Source: JAGNDO01 sp963704975
GTDB lineage: Bacteria > Chloroflexota > Anaerolineae > Caldilineales > Caldilineaceae
Assembly (NCBI GenBank): GCA_963704975.1
Contig: CAVPIK010000023.1
Location: forward strand, 49,930-113,929
Direction: 5' to 3'
DNA length: 64,000 bases
Part shown: one piece after another, positions 33,844-42,275 of the stretch
Position numbering within the stretch: position 1 is the stretch's first letter
How the letters are laid out: each line of letters begins with the position of its first letter
Translations under genes and position numbers: made by a program
Notes under the pieces: generated by a model
Seen by the model: only the letters and a program-made list of their open reading frames with translations
The model's database searches: none
What the model was told of the DNA's origin: nothing

Positions 33844-35012
33844 TCACCGTTGATACCCGCCGTCGCCAGCGTACCCGGTCAATTCCACGTAGCCCCGCCC
33901 AGCGACCGGCGCGCCATCGTACGTCCCCAATGGCGCTGACCGTCACCTTCCCAATAGGTGAAGGCCACGTCCATTTCCTGGTCTTGGATCAGGGGGGTGA
34001 TCGTCAGATCGATGGCCAAGTCTGGGAAGGTGACGGTCCAGCCGGAGGGATAGGTCGCGCCGGATCGGGGACTGGTCCACTGGCCGGTGGGGGTGAGGGT
34101 GAAGTCCGCGGGGGAGAGGTGCGCTGGGTGCCGTCCGGGGCGACGAGGGTGCCCTCGAACGGGGTGGCGCTGACCCCGGTTTGGCTGCGGATTTGGGCGA
34201 ACATGAGGAGGGCGCCGTTGTCCAGTTGCAGGCTGAACCAGTCCCAGCCCACGGCGTCGCCGGAGAGGGCGCTGGTGCCGAATTCGTGGTCGAACCAGCT
34301 GAGGCCGGTGACGTCCGACGGTGCGGTCGCCCAGGGTGAGGGTGCCGGTGGTGGTCAGGCCGACCAGGCTGTAGTAGTAGCTGGCGTTGCCCGCTTCCGG
34401 TCCCTTTTGGCTGAGACCGGCGTCTCCGTGCAGGATGGGGGCGCGGGTCTCGGTCAGGGTGAGGTCGAGGGCGATGGGGCCGTCCGCGCTGTCCGTGCGG
34501 GCGCGCAGCTGTTGGATGCCCGGCTCGATCTCCGTGGCCTGCCAGTCTTCCAGCCAGACTTCGTAGAGGGGATCCCCGGTGGCCCCGGCCAGTTCTCCGG
34601 CCCCCCGGCTGAACCGATCGAAGCTGCGATGGACTTTGGCCCCCCCGTCGGTGATGGCGAAATGGGCCATGTAGACCTGGTTGGTGGCTAGATCAGAAGG
34701 TCGTTCTTCTAAAAAAGGAGAGACGGCGCTGCGAAAAAAGGTGAGTTGATAGCCGTATTGGGTGCCGTCCGCGCCGGTGAGGTTGCCCGTGTAGTACCAC
34801 CATTCCGTGGCGTATTCGGGATGGGGGCCGTGGTCCGCGGGGAAGGTGAAGGGTTGGGGCGCGGTGGCGCGAGCGTAGCCTTCTGTGCTGGCGGCGCTCA
34901 TGGCGTCCACCACGCTGGCGCTGGCGACAGGGGGGGCGGCGTCGGGCGCGCAGGCGGTGAGGAGGGTCAACAGGAAAATCATGGCGGCAAGTAGGCGAAT
35001 GGGTCGGGTCAT
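33844..35012 (-). CDS. AttH/CrtC-like lipocalin-fold lipoprotein (frameshifted)
   Basis: About 388 residues when repaired. ATG 35012 opens a lipoprotein signal, IFLLTLLTACAPD. The AttH/carotenoid 1,2-hydratase-like fold is clear: HGPHPEYATEWWYYTGNLTG, YGYQLTFFRSAVSPF and NASYYYSLVGLTTTGTLTLG. In the middle (34130-34320) the correct frame is the one reading GWDWFSLQLDNGALLMFAQI, so two shifts flank it. A third near 33932 leads to GRGYVELTGYAGDGGYQR and the stop at 33844-33846. Members either hydrate carotenoids or are uncharacterised; as an exported lipoprotein without other carotenoid genes beside it, its substrate is open. Confidence 0.75.
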
Positions 35013-35375
35013 GGTCGTTGTGTCCGTGGGTTGATGGGAACGATTGGGGTTTGGGTAGGCGGAGAGGCAAAGATTGCATAACACTCTGCCTCGTCCGCCC
35101 CCGCCCAAACCTCAACGATTGTACACGACACGGTCGGGCTTCTCCGTGCCCCTACTTCCGGTTTTGGCGGCTTGCTTTGTATCAAGAGTATGTTGTGGTA
35201 AAATTCAGCGCGTGTTGTGCTGGGCCGGACGAATGCCACAAAGAGATGGCGCGTTCGGTCTGTTTTTGCCAAAAAAGGAAGACGCGTATCAAACGACGGG
35301 CCGAAAAAGTGGTATGGTTCGTTGTGGAATTCTTAGATCTTATTGAACGCACAATCATAGGGAGGAGAGGCGTCT
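35013..35375. other. intergenic region between divergent genes
   Basis: About 360 bases between the AttH-like gene (minus) and the pyruvate dehydrogenase genes (plus). Apart from the promoter at 35177-35204 and a ribosome-binding site AGGGAGGAG just before pdhA, I see no gene or strong repeat. Confidence 0.5.
35177..35204 (+). promoter_or_regulatory. promoter of the pyruvate dehydrogenase genes
   Basis: TTGTAT (35177-35182), 16-base spacer, TAAAAT (35199-35204). It would give a ~165-base leader before pdhA. Confidence 0.5.
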
Positions 35376-36392
35376 ATGCCTACCAAATCACTGACCACGG
35401 ATCTGCTGCCGTCGGAAGCGGCGACAGCGGTCCAGGCCGAGAAGTTGCCGGTCGAGCAGTTGAAGGAGATGTACCGGGTGATGCTCCTGATCCGCCGGGT
35501 GGAGGAATCTCTGTTGCAGATGGCGGAGAGCGGCAAGATCGGCGGGGCCATGCACACGGCCATTGGCCACGAGGGGGGCGGCGTGGGCGCGGCCTACGCC
35601 ACGATGGGTGATTATGTCACCTGCACCTATCGGGGCCATCATCACGGCATTGCCCGGGGGATGGATGTGAAGCGGGCCATGGCCGAGGTCTTGGGCCGGG
35701 CGGATGGCTTCGCCGGGGGCAAGGGCGGCTCCATGCACTTTTATGCGCCGGAGTTGGGCATGATGGGGGCCAACGGCATTGTGGGGGCGCAGGTTCCCCA
35801 GGCCGCGGGGTTGGCCTTGGCCAGCAAGCTGCGCAAGGAGGGCAAGATCGCCATCACCTTCTTTGGCGAGGGCGCTATCTTCCAGGGGGTGATGCACGAG
35901 ACCTTCAATATCGCCTCGAAGTGGAAATTGCCCATCATTTTCTACTGCGAAAACAACCGCTATTCCGAGATGACCCCCACCAACCGCACGTCGTCCATCG
36001 ACGAGATCTACACCTTTGCCCACACCTATGGCATGGAATCCATGCAGATCGACGGCAACGATGTGGAGGTGGTCTACACCGCGGTCAAACAGGCGGCGGA
36101 TCGGGCACGGGCTGGCGAAGGCCCCACCTTTATCGAGGGGCTGACCTATCGCCTGTCCGGTCACATGGCCGGGGATCTGGAAACCTATCGCACGACCGAA
36201 GAGATCGACTTGCAGCGGGCCTACGAGCCGCTGATCATCCTGCGCCAAAAGCTGGTGGATCGGGGCGTCTCCGAGGAAGAACTGGGCCAGATCAGCGAGT
36301 CCGTCGAAGCCGAGATCGTCGAGGCCGTCGAGTTCGCCGAAACCAGCCCCTGGCCGGATGTGAGCGAAGCGTATACCCACGTTTACAAATAG
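35376..36392 (+). CDS. pdhA: pyruvate dehydrogenase E1 component, alpha subunit
   Basis: The thiamine-diphosphate subunit of the 2-oxo acid dehydrogenase complex, 338 residues. ATG 35376 follows GGGAGGAGAG. Motifs include LIRRVEESLLQMAESGKIGG, TYRGHHHGIARGMDVKRAMA, GGSMHFYAPELGMMGANGIV, and the ThDP-binding stretch FFGEGAIFQG ... FYCENN. TYRLSGHMAGDLETYRTTEE is the phosphorylation-loop equivalent. Similarity extends to acetoin dehydrogenase (AcoA), so pyruvate versus acetoin is not settled by sequence alone. E1 beta and E2 follow in one operon; intact. Confidence 0.88.
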   Translation: MPTKSLTTDLLPSEAATAVQAEKLPVEQLKEMYRVMLLIRRVEESLLQMAESGKIGGAMHTAIGHEGGGVGAAYATMGDYVTCTYRGHHHGIARGMDVKRAMAEVLGRADGFAGGKGGSMHFYAPELGMMGANGIVGAQVPQAAGLALASKLRKEGKIAITFFGEGAIFQGVMHETFNIASKWKLPIIFYCENNRYSEMTPTNRTSSIDEIYTFAHTYGMESMQIDGNDVEVVYTAVKQAADRARAGEGPTFIEGLTYRLSGHMAGDLETYRTTEEIDLQRAYEPLIILRQKLVDRGVSEEELGQISESVEAEIVEAVEFAETSPWPDVSEAYTHVYK

Positions 36393-36504
36393 GCGAGGCT
36401 TCGACGTGAGCTCAGCGACGGGCGAATTGCGAGGGGCGAATTCTCCACGCAACACGAAACACGGAACACATAATCACTTCCTAATTTCCAGGAGTCACGA
36501 TACC

Positions 36505-37497
36505 ATGCGCAAGACAACGTATATTCAGGCAATCAACGAGGCGATGAAGGAGGAGTTGCGCCGGGACGAGAATGTCTTTCTGATTGGGGAAGACATCGGT
36601 CGCTACGGCGGGCTTTTTCGGGTCACTCGTAATCTTTTTGAGGAATTTGGGCCAGATCGGGTGATTGATACCCCAATCAGCGAACAGGCTTTCATGGGTA
36701 TGGCCACGGGGGCGGCCATGGTCGGCATGCGTCCAGTGATCGAGCTGATGTACATGGACTTTTTCCTGGTCTGCGCCGACCAGATCTTTAATCAGGCCGC
36801 CAAGTTGCACTACATGAGCGGCGGACTGCTCAACGTGCCTTTGGTGATCCGCGGTCAACAGGGCGGGGGCAAAAAGTACGGCTCCCAGCACAGCCAGTCC
36901 GTGGACGCCATGTTCGCCCACTTCCCCGGCATCAAGGTCGTGGCCCCCTCCACCCCCTACGACGCCAAGGGGCTGCTCAAATCCGCCATCCGGGACGACA
37001 ACCCGGTGCTCTTTTTGGAGCACAAGTTGCTCTATTTCACCCGGGGCGAAATGCCCGACTTGGACGACGAATACACCATCCCCATCGGCGTGGCGGATGT
37101 GAAGCGAGCAGGCACGGACATCACCATCGCCACCTTCAGCTATTGCGTGCTGCAAGCCCTGGAGGCCGCGGAAGAGTTGGCCGAGGAGCACGGCATCAGC
37201 GTGGAAGTGGTGGATCTGCGCAGCGTGGAGCCTCTGGACATGGAGACCGTCCTCACCTCCGTGGCCAAGACCGGCCATCTGCTGGCCGTCCACGAATCCT
37301 ACGCCAACAGCGGCATCGGCGCCGAGATCGTGGCCCGCACCTACGAAGAGGCCCCCGGCCTGCTGCGCGCCCCGGCCCGCCGCCTGGGCATGGCCCCGGT
37401 CTCCATCCCCGTCTCCGGCCCCTTGGAGGCGGAACTGCTGCCCTGGAAGCAGAAGATCAAAGCGGCAGTGTTGGAGACCTTGCGAGTAACGGCGTAA
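36505..37497 (+). CDS. pdhB: pyruvate dehydrogenase E1 component, beta subunit
   Basis: 330 residues; ATG 36505 (MRKTTYIQAINEAMKEELRR) follows CAGGAG. FLIGEDIGRYGGLFRVTRNL, DTPISEQAFMGMATGAAMVG and VPLVIRGQQGGGKKYGSQHS are the transketolase-like pyrimidine-domain motifs. DLRSVEPLDMETVLTSVAKT and AVHESYANSGIGAEIVARTY belong to the C-terminal domain. It pairs with the alpha subunit to form the alpha2beta2 E1. The 112-base gap after pdhA contains loose GCGAATT and AACACG words. Intact. Confidence 0.9.
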   Translation: MRKTTYIQAINEAMKEELRRDENVFLIGEDIGRYGGLFRVTRNLFEEFGPDRVIDTPISEQAFMGMATGAAMVGMRPVIELMYMDFFLVCADQIFNQAAKLHYMSGGLLNVPLVIRGQQGGGKKYGSQHSQSVDAMFAHFPGIKVVAPSTPYDAKGLLKSAIRDDNPVLFLEHKLLYFTRGEMPDLDDEYTIPIGVADVKRAGTDITIATFSYCVLQALEAAEELAEEHGISVEVVDLRSVEPLDMETVLTSVAKTGHLLAVHESYANSGIGAEIVARTYEEAPGLLRAPARRLGMAPVSIPVSGPLEAELLPWKQKIKAAVLETLRVTA

Positions 37498-37532
37498 CAC
37501 GATCCATCAATCATGATAGGGAGAATAAACCT

Positions 37533-39035
37533 ATGGCAACCGAAGTAAAACTCCCAGATCTGGGTGAAGGTATAGACGATGTGACCATCAATCGTTGGCT
37601 GGCCGCCGAGGGCGACACGGTCAACGAGGGCGATGTGATTTTGGAAGTGGCCACGGACAAAGTGGACACGGAAGTAACCGCGCCGGTGAGCGGCGTGCTG
37701 CTCAAACAGTTCCACGGCGAAGGCTCCCTGGTCGGCGTCAGCGAAGTGCTGGCCATGATCGGCGCTGCCGGTGAAGAGGTAGCCGCAGGCGCCCCCGCGC
37801 CCAAGGCGGCGGCTCCGGCTGCGGCGGAAGCCCCGGCCCCCGTGGCAGAGGCGGCCCCCGCCGCATCTGGCGACAAAAAGGCCACCCCGGTCGCCCAGCG
37901 GGTGGCCCAAGACCAAGGCGTGGATCTGGGCCAAGTCGGCGGCACCGGCCCCGGCGGGCGCATCACCAAAGACGATGTGCTGGCCTCCAAGGAAGCAGGG
38001 GCTGCCCCCGCCGGTAAGGGCCTGCCCGGCGACTTGGCCGATGTGCCCTCCATGGTCGTGGCCCGCACCGTGGCCCAGACCGGGGTCAACCTGGCCGAGG
38101 TGGCCGCGGGTCGCCCCTTCAGCAGCCTGACCAAATACGACATCCTCAGCGCCGCCGCCAGCCGGGACGCCGGAAAGACCGTCGTGGTGGCCCCAGCCTA
38201 CGATGCAGTCGCCGCGGCTCCTGTCAAGGCAGCGCCATCCACACCGTCCACCCCGTCCACACCCAGCGCGCCAGCCCCCAAACCCGCCGCGGCCCCCGCC
38301 CAACCCGCCGCCGGGGACGAACTGATCAAACTCAGCCGCATGCGCCAACTGGTGGCCAAGAACACCGCAGAGAGCGCCTTCACCGCCCCCCACGTCACCA
38401 CCATGTGGGATGTGGACATGACCGCCCTCCTCACCCACCGGGCGGCCAGCAAGAAAGAATTTGCCGCCGCCGGGGTCAAACTGACCGTGACGCCCTATCT
38501 CTTCATGGCCATCCTGGCCGGGCTGCGGGCCGTGCCTGCCGCCAACGCCAGTTGGACCGACGAGGGGGTGATCATCAAGCGCACGTACAATATCGGCATG
38601 GCCGTGGCCCTGCCCATGGACAAATACGGCATGGGCGGGCTGATCGTGCCGGTGATCAAGAACGCCGGGGATCTCAACCTGATGGGGCTGGCCCGGGCCG
38701 TCAACGACCTGGCCGAGCGGGCCCGGGACAACAAGCTCAAAGTCGACGAGTTGCAGGGCGGCACCTTCACCCTGAGCAACTACGGCGTCTCCGGCAGCCG
38801 CTTCCAGACCCCGGTGATCGTCCAGCCCCAGGTGGGCATCCTGGGCGTGGGGAACATCGAAAAGCGGGCCGTGGTGATCAGCCAGGGCCACCCCCTCGAC
38901 CCCAACCGGGGCGATTACATGGCTTTCCGGCCCATGACGACCTTGGGCTTCAGCTATGACCATCGGGTGTTGGATGGGGCCACCGCGGACGCGTTCTGCG
39001 CGGCGGTGAAGGGGAGTTTGGAAGGCTGGGGATAA
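37533..39035 (+). CDS. pdhC: dihydrolipoamide acyltransferase E2 with two subunit-binding domains
   Basis: The 500-residue core of the complex. ATG 37533 follows AGGGAGAATAAACCT. The lipoyl domain (1-77) has the lipoyl Lys in VILEVATDKVDTEVTAPVSG. An Ala/Pro linker precedes a peripheral subunit-binding domain, TPVAQRVAQDQGVDLGQVGG with GPGGRITKDDVLA. A second, divergent one follows (SMVVARTVAQTGVNLAEVAA ... SSLTKYDILSA). The catalytic domain (from ~275) has LSRMRQLVAKNTAESAFTAP, PVIVQPQVGILGVGNIEKRA and the active site FSYDHRVLDGATADAF. Two binding domains in one E2 are unusual. No E3 gene is present here. Intact. Confidence 0.9.
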   Translation: MATEVKLPDLGEGIDDVTINRWLAAEGDTVNEGDVILEVATDKVDTEVTAPVSGVLLKQFHGEGSLVGVSEVLAMIGAAGEEVAAGAPAPKAAAPAAAEAPAPVAEAAPAASGDKKATPVAQRVAQDQGVDLGQVGGTGPGGRITKDDVLASKEAGAAPAGKGLPGDLADVPSMVVARTVAQTGVNLAEVAAGRPFSSLTKYDILSAAASRDAGKTVVVAPAYDAVAAAPVKAAPSTPSTPSTPSAPAPKPAAAPAQPAAGDELIKLSRMRQLVAKNTAESAFTAPHVTTMWDVDMTALLTHRAASKKEFAAAGVKLTVTPYLFMAILAGLRAVPAANASWTDEGVIIKRTYNIGMAVALPMDKYGMGGLIVPVIKNAGDLNLMGLARAVNDLAERARDNKLKVDELQGGTFTLSNYGVSGSRFQTPVIVQPQVGILGVGNIEKRAVVISQGHPLDPNRGDYMAFRPMTTLGFSYDHRVLDGATADAFCAAVKGSLEGWG

Positions 39036-39076
39036 AAGCAAGGCAAAAGGCAAAGTGCAAAAGGCAAAAGGCAAAA

Positions 39077-39121
39077 GGGTCGTGTTCAGCGAAGGGTATT
39101 CGCTGGACACGACCCTTTTTT
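39077..39121 (+). terminator. terminator after the E2 gene
   Basis: AAAGGGTCGTGTTCAGCGAA and TTCGCTGGACACGACCCTTT pair with one mismatch and are followed by TTTTG. It should end the pdhABC transcript. Confidence 0.8.
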
Positions 39122-39299
39122 GTTGCGTAGGTGCGGTTTTTAACCGCACGGGGTCCATGCTGCATTCGTGATCTTGCAAGCCGTGCGGTTGAAAACCGCA
39201 CCTACGGTCTGGGTCGACAATTGCCGCGCAAAGCCAACCCGATTCATCGGGTTTCGCCTGACCAGCCGGGGGATTCATCCCCCGGCGGTGCCCCCAACC

Positions 39300-39347
39300 C
39301 AAAAGGATCGTGTCCAGCGAAACCACTCGCCCAGACACGATCCTTTT
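39300..39347 (-). terminator. terminator after the polyprenyl synthase gene
   Basis: AAAAGGATCGTGTC and GACACGATCCTTTT form a 14-bp stem, ending in T-runs on both strands. It lies downstream of the minus-strand prenyl synthase gene. Confidence 0.7.
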
Positions 39348-39390
39348 GCCTTTTGCCTTTTGCACTTTGCCTTTTGCCTTGCTTTTCCCC

Positions 39391-40443
39391 TTATCGCGAT
39401 CGCACCAACAGCGCATCCCCCATCGCCCACAACAGCGACGCCTCGGCCCGATCCCCAAGCACCTTGGTCAGCCAATCCAGCCCGGCCTGATGATGCACGT
39501 GGACCTGGGCCTGGGCCACCTCTCGGGCCTCGGTTTTGGCCAGAAGATCGAGCATGGCGGGCAGATCCTCGGGCCGGATGCCCTGGGACCAGAGTTGCTG
39601 CACCGCCTCGCCCCAGCGGGGGTGGTTGAGGGCGTAGAGCAGGGGGAAGCTCTTTTTGCGGCGCAAGATGTCGTTGCCCGCGGCCTTGCCCGTCACCGCC
39701 GGGTCGCCCCAGATGCCCAGGATGTCGTCCTGGATCTGGAAGGCCAGGCCGATGCCCAGGCCGAAGCCATAGAGATCGCACTCCTGGTCCGGGTCGCCGC
39801 TGCCGATCATGGAGCCGATGCCCGCGCTGGCGGCCAACAGGGCGGCGGTCTTGCCCCGGATCATACGCAGATATTCGTCCACGCTGACCACGTCCCGCTC
39901 TTCAAAGCTCATGTCCAGATGTTGCCCCTCGGTGAGGGCGATGCAGGTCTGGGTGAAGCGGCCCAGGGCGGCCAGGGTGCGCTCCGCGGAGACGCCGCGC
40001 TGGGGCAGTCGGTGGAAGGCGGAGAAGGCCAGGGCGTGCATGGCGTCCCCCACGTTGACGGCCTGGGGCATGCCCCACAACTTCCACACCGTGGCCCGGT
40101 GACGGCGGGTCTCGTCCCCATCCTCCAGGTCATCGTGGACCAAAGAGAAGTTGTGCAGGATTTCGATCCCGGCGGCCGCGGGCAGGGCTTGCAGGGGATC
40201 GCCGCCCACGGCCTCCGCGGCCATGATGGCGACCATGGGCCGCACCAGTTTGCCGCTGGGCTGCTTTTCGGGCGCAAAGTCGGCGTTGACCCAGCCCATG
40301 TGATAGTGCATCATGGCATAGTGGGCATGGACCGCGCCCTCACCGTTGGCCAGGACGGATTGCATCTCCGCCTCCACCTGGGGGGTCCACTGGGCGTAGA
40401 AGGCTTTTAGCCGCTCGGTTGCGTCCGTTGTGCTGCGTGTCAT
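39391..40443 (-). CDS. polyprenyl (geranylgeranyl) diphosphate synthase family protein
   Basis: A 350-residue trans-prenyltransferase that condenses IPP with allylic diphosphates. The first Asp-rich motif is in ILHNFSLVHDDLEDGDETRR and the second in LAFQIQDDILGIWGDPAVTG. KLVRPMVAIMAAEAVG supplies the Lys/Arg of the IPP site, and GKTAALLAASAGIG is also typical. Chain length cannot be fixed by eye, but the region before the first motif (AAAGIEILHNFSLVHDD) lacks obvious bulky stops of farnesyl synthases. It follows the IPP isomerase gene by 38 bases on the same strand, so the two likely form one isoprenoid operon. Intact. Confidence 0.88.
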   Translation of the reverse strand: MTRSTTDATERLKAFYAQWTPQVEAEMQSVLANGEGAVHAHYAMMHYHMGWVNADFAPEKQPSGKLVRPMVAIMAAEAVGGDPLQALPAAAGIEILHNFSLVHDDLEDGDETRRHRATVWKLWGMPQAVNVGDAMHALAFSAFHRLPQRGVSAERTLAALGRFTQTCIALTEGQHLDMSFEERDVVSVDEYLRMIRGKTAALLAASAGIGSMIGSGDPDQECDLYGFGLGIGLAFQIQDDILGIWGDPAVTGKAAGNDILRRKKSFPLLYALNHPRWGEAVQQLWSQGIRPEDLPAMLDLLAKTEAREVAQAQVHVHHQAGLDWLTKVLGDRAEASLLWAMGDALLVRSR

Positions 40444-40481
40444 GGCAAAATCGTCCTTTGTTGATGTGGTATATCGATTCC

Positions 40482-41537
40482 TTACACCGCCTCGATCACG
40501 CCGGGGGCGCGTAGGGCGGTGATGTTTTCAGCTCCGGCGACGAACATGGCGATGCGCAGTTCGGCCTCCAGAATTTCCATTTCTTCCAGCACAGCGACCA
40601 CGGGATCTTGGGGGGCGACGGCCTTTTTCAGGAAGGGACCGGCCAGCCCCACCAGATCCGCGCCCAGGGCGACGGCTTTGGCAATATCCTGGCCCGTGCG
40701 GATGCCGCCGCTGGCGAAGATGGGCAGGGCCGGAAAGCCCATCGCCCGGCGCACCCGGTCCACGGCCACGAGGCTGTCCGCGGTGGGGATGCCCCAATCG
40801 CAGAAGGCGGCGGCCAGTCGGCGCAGGCGCTCCGTGGGGGCCCGGTGCATCTCCACTTCGCTCCACGAGGTGCCGCCGGCCCCGGCCACGTCGATGGCGC
40901 TGATGCCGGCGTTGATCAGGTGGCGGGCGGCCTGTTCGCTGATGCCCCACCCCACTTCCTTGGCGATCACCGGCACGCCGTCGGCGCTCAAAGCCCGGCA
41001 GACCTGCTCGATCTTGCCCAACAGCCCGGCCCAGTTCACATCGCCGCCGGACTGCACGGCCTCTTGCAGGGGGTTGAGGTGCAGGATCAGGGCGTCGGCG
41101 TCGGCCATCTCCACGGCCCGGCGGCATTGGTCCACGCCATAGCCATAGTTGAGCTGCACCGCGCCCAGGTTGGCGAGAAGCAGAATATCCGGGGCCACAT
41201 CCCGCACGCGAAAGGTTTCGGCCAAGGCTGCGTCCTCGATGGCGGCCCGCTGACTGCCCAAGCCCAGGACCAACCCCCGATCTTGGGCGGCTTCGGCCAG
41301 AATCCGGTTGATCTGCCCGGCCTGGGTTGTGCCCCCGGTCATGGAGCTGACCAGGATCGGGGCGTTGATCCGCTTGCCAAAGAGGGTCAGCCCTGTGTCA
41401 ATGGCGGCCAAGTCAACCTCCGGCAGGGCCTGATGGGTCAGGCGATAGCGCTCAAACCCGGTGGTCAGGTTGGGGAAGTTGACATCCTCTTCCAGGTTGA
41501 TGCGAATATGCTCGGCCTTGCGAGCGCTGTGGGACAT
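40482..41537 (-). CDS. fni: type 2 isopentenyl-diphosphate delta-isomerase
   Basis: A 351-residue FMN-dependent enzyme interconverting IPP and DMAPP (EC 5.3.3.2). The N-terminus SARKAEHIRINLEEDVNFPN and TTGFERYRL is characteristic. INAPILVSSMTGGTTQAGQI, LVLGLGSQRAAIEDAALAET, VAPDILLLANLGAVQLNYGY and LILHLNPLQEAVQSGGDVNW carry the FMN and substrate contacts. IAKEVGWGISEQAARHLINA, IDVAGAGGTSW and IFASGGIRTGQDIAKAVALG complete the TIM barrel. It has a strong minus-strand promoter at 41636-41664 and is co-oriented with the prenyl synthase. Intact. Confidence 0.95.
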   Translation of the reverse strand: MSHSARKAEHIRINLEEDVNFPNLTTGFERYRLTHQALPEVDLAAIDTGLTLFGKRINAPILVSSMTGGTTQAGQINRILAEAAQDRGLVLGLGSQRAAIEDAALAETFRVRDVAPDILLLANLGAVQLNYGYGVDQCRRAVEMADADALILHLNPLQEAVQSGGDVNWAGLLGKIEQVCRALSADGVPVIAKEVGWGISEQAARHLINAGISAIDVAGAGGTSWSEVEMHRAPTERLRRLAAAFCDWGIPTADSLVAVDRVRRAMGFPALPIFASGGIRTGQDIAKAVALGADLVGLAGPFLKKAVAPQDPVVAVLEEMEILEAELRIAMFVAGAENITALRAPGVIEAV

Positions 41538-41635
41538 GTTCGGCTCCTTGAGGGTTAAAGTGCGGCCCAGGGCAAGCCCGGAACAATTGGCGCAACTTTA
41601 GTCTTGTTTTGGGGTTATCACTATAAGGCAAGCGG

Positions 41636-41664
41636 ATCTTACCCCTAGGCGAAACCCATGTCAA
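41636..41664 (-). promoter_or_regulatory. promoter of fni
   Basis: On the minus strand, TTGACA (41664-41659), a 17-base spacer and TAAGAT (41641-41636). Both elements are near consensus. The leader is about 90 bases. Confidence 0.75.
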
Positions 41665-41703
41665 TGTCAGAGGGCCGCCCTTCACAACCGTCGAACAGTC
41701 CGT

Positions 41704-41732
41704 TTGACAGGTTTTGTACCACTGGCTACAAT
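41704..41732 (+). promoter_or_regulatory. promoter of acpP
   Basis: TTGACA (41704-41709), 17-base spacer, TACAAT (41727-41732), close to the sigma-70 consensus. It is divergent from the fni promoter, with the -35 boxes only 39 bases apart. It gives a ~160-base leader to acpP in which I see no structured element. Confidence 0.8.
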
Positions 41733-41900
41733 AGTGGGCGTCCGTTGCCCATTGTATCGGGGCCGCAAGTTCAGTTCAGCGTTGCACACTCCAATCCAGA
41801 GCAGCAACAGATATCCACCTGGTCACAACCAGTTTTTAGACAGTGCACACAGTAAGTGCAATTATCCACACTATCATATCATGAAAAGGGAGAAGACAAG

Positions 41901-42147
41901 ATGGCTTCAACACTAGAGACAATCCGAGGCATTATCGTAGAGCAATTGGGCGTGGAACCTGATGAGGTCACCATGGAAGCCACGTTCCGGGATGATCTGA
42001 AGGCAGACAGCCTGGACTTGGTTGAGCTGATCATGGCCTTCGAAGAAGAGTTTGGCGGCGACATCAGCGACGAGGTTGCTCAGGGGCTGGAAAGCGTGGG
42101 CGACGTGGTCGAAGTACTTGGACGAACAGGTCAGCCGCCTAAGTTGA
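41901..42147 (+). CDS. acpP: acyl carrier protein (frameshifted near the end)
   Basis: About 82 residues; ATG 41901 follows AAAAGGGAGAAGACAAG. The phosphopantetheine-accepting Ser lies in DDLKADSLDLVELIMAFEEE, matching the DSL motif, and helix 3 reads DISDEVAQGLESVGDVVE. Near 42107 one base is missing. The other frame ends YLDEQVSRLS with TGA at 42145-42147, a normal ACP terminus. It carries growing acyl chains in fatty-acid synthesis. It stands alone between its own promoter and terminator. Confidence 0.93.
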
Positions 42148-42170
42148 CCTTTCCGACTATCGGACAAACC

Positions 42171-42206
42171 AAAGGCGGGCTGTGTCGAAACGCACAGCCC
42201 GCCTTT
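42171..42206 (+). terminator. terminator of acpP
   Basis: AAAGGCGGGCTGTG and CACAGCCCGCCTTT form a 14-bp stem with an 8-base loop, 23 bases after the acpP stop. Confidence 0.85.
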
Positions 42207-42232
42207 GCGCGTCTATCTCTGATTTATCTGAT

Positions 42233-42275
42233 TCAATGGACAATGCACAATGGACAATGCACAATGGCAGGTGGA
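42233..42275. repeat. AATGGACAATGCAC direct repeats
   Basis: CAATGGACAATGCA occurs in tandem, then once more in shortened form. The same words are found at 43645-43662. The start codon assigned to the MobA-like gene (42250) lies within this repeat. Confidence 0.65.

Larger units (their letters stand above)
39034..39391. repeat. composite nested palindrome between convergent genes
   Basis: Outer arms of GGCAAAAGGC words (39042-39080, inverted at 39346-39386) enclose two terminator-like hairpins and an inner palindrome, CGTAGGTGCGGTTTT (39126-39140) with AAAACCGCACCTACG (39192-39206). The whole gap is roughly symmetrical about its middle and contains no gene. Confidence 0.75.

Noticed and set aside
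39034..39391. Possible CRISPR array because of repeated GGCAAAAGG words
   Set aside because: The words are tandem without unique spacers of regular length and are arranged as inverted arms, not as repeats with spacers.
37341..39458. A 705-codon open frame on the minus strand opposite pdhC
   Set aside because: It is the complement of a GC-rich, Ala-rich gene with clear lipoyl, binding and catalytic motifs. Its own translation is Gly/His/Gln-rich without any domain.
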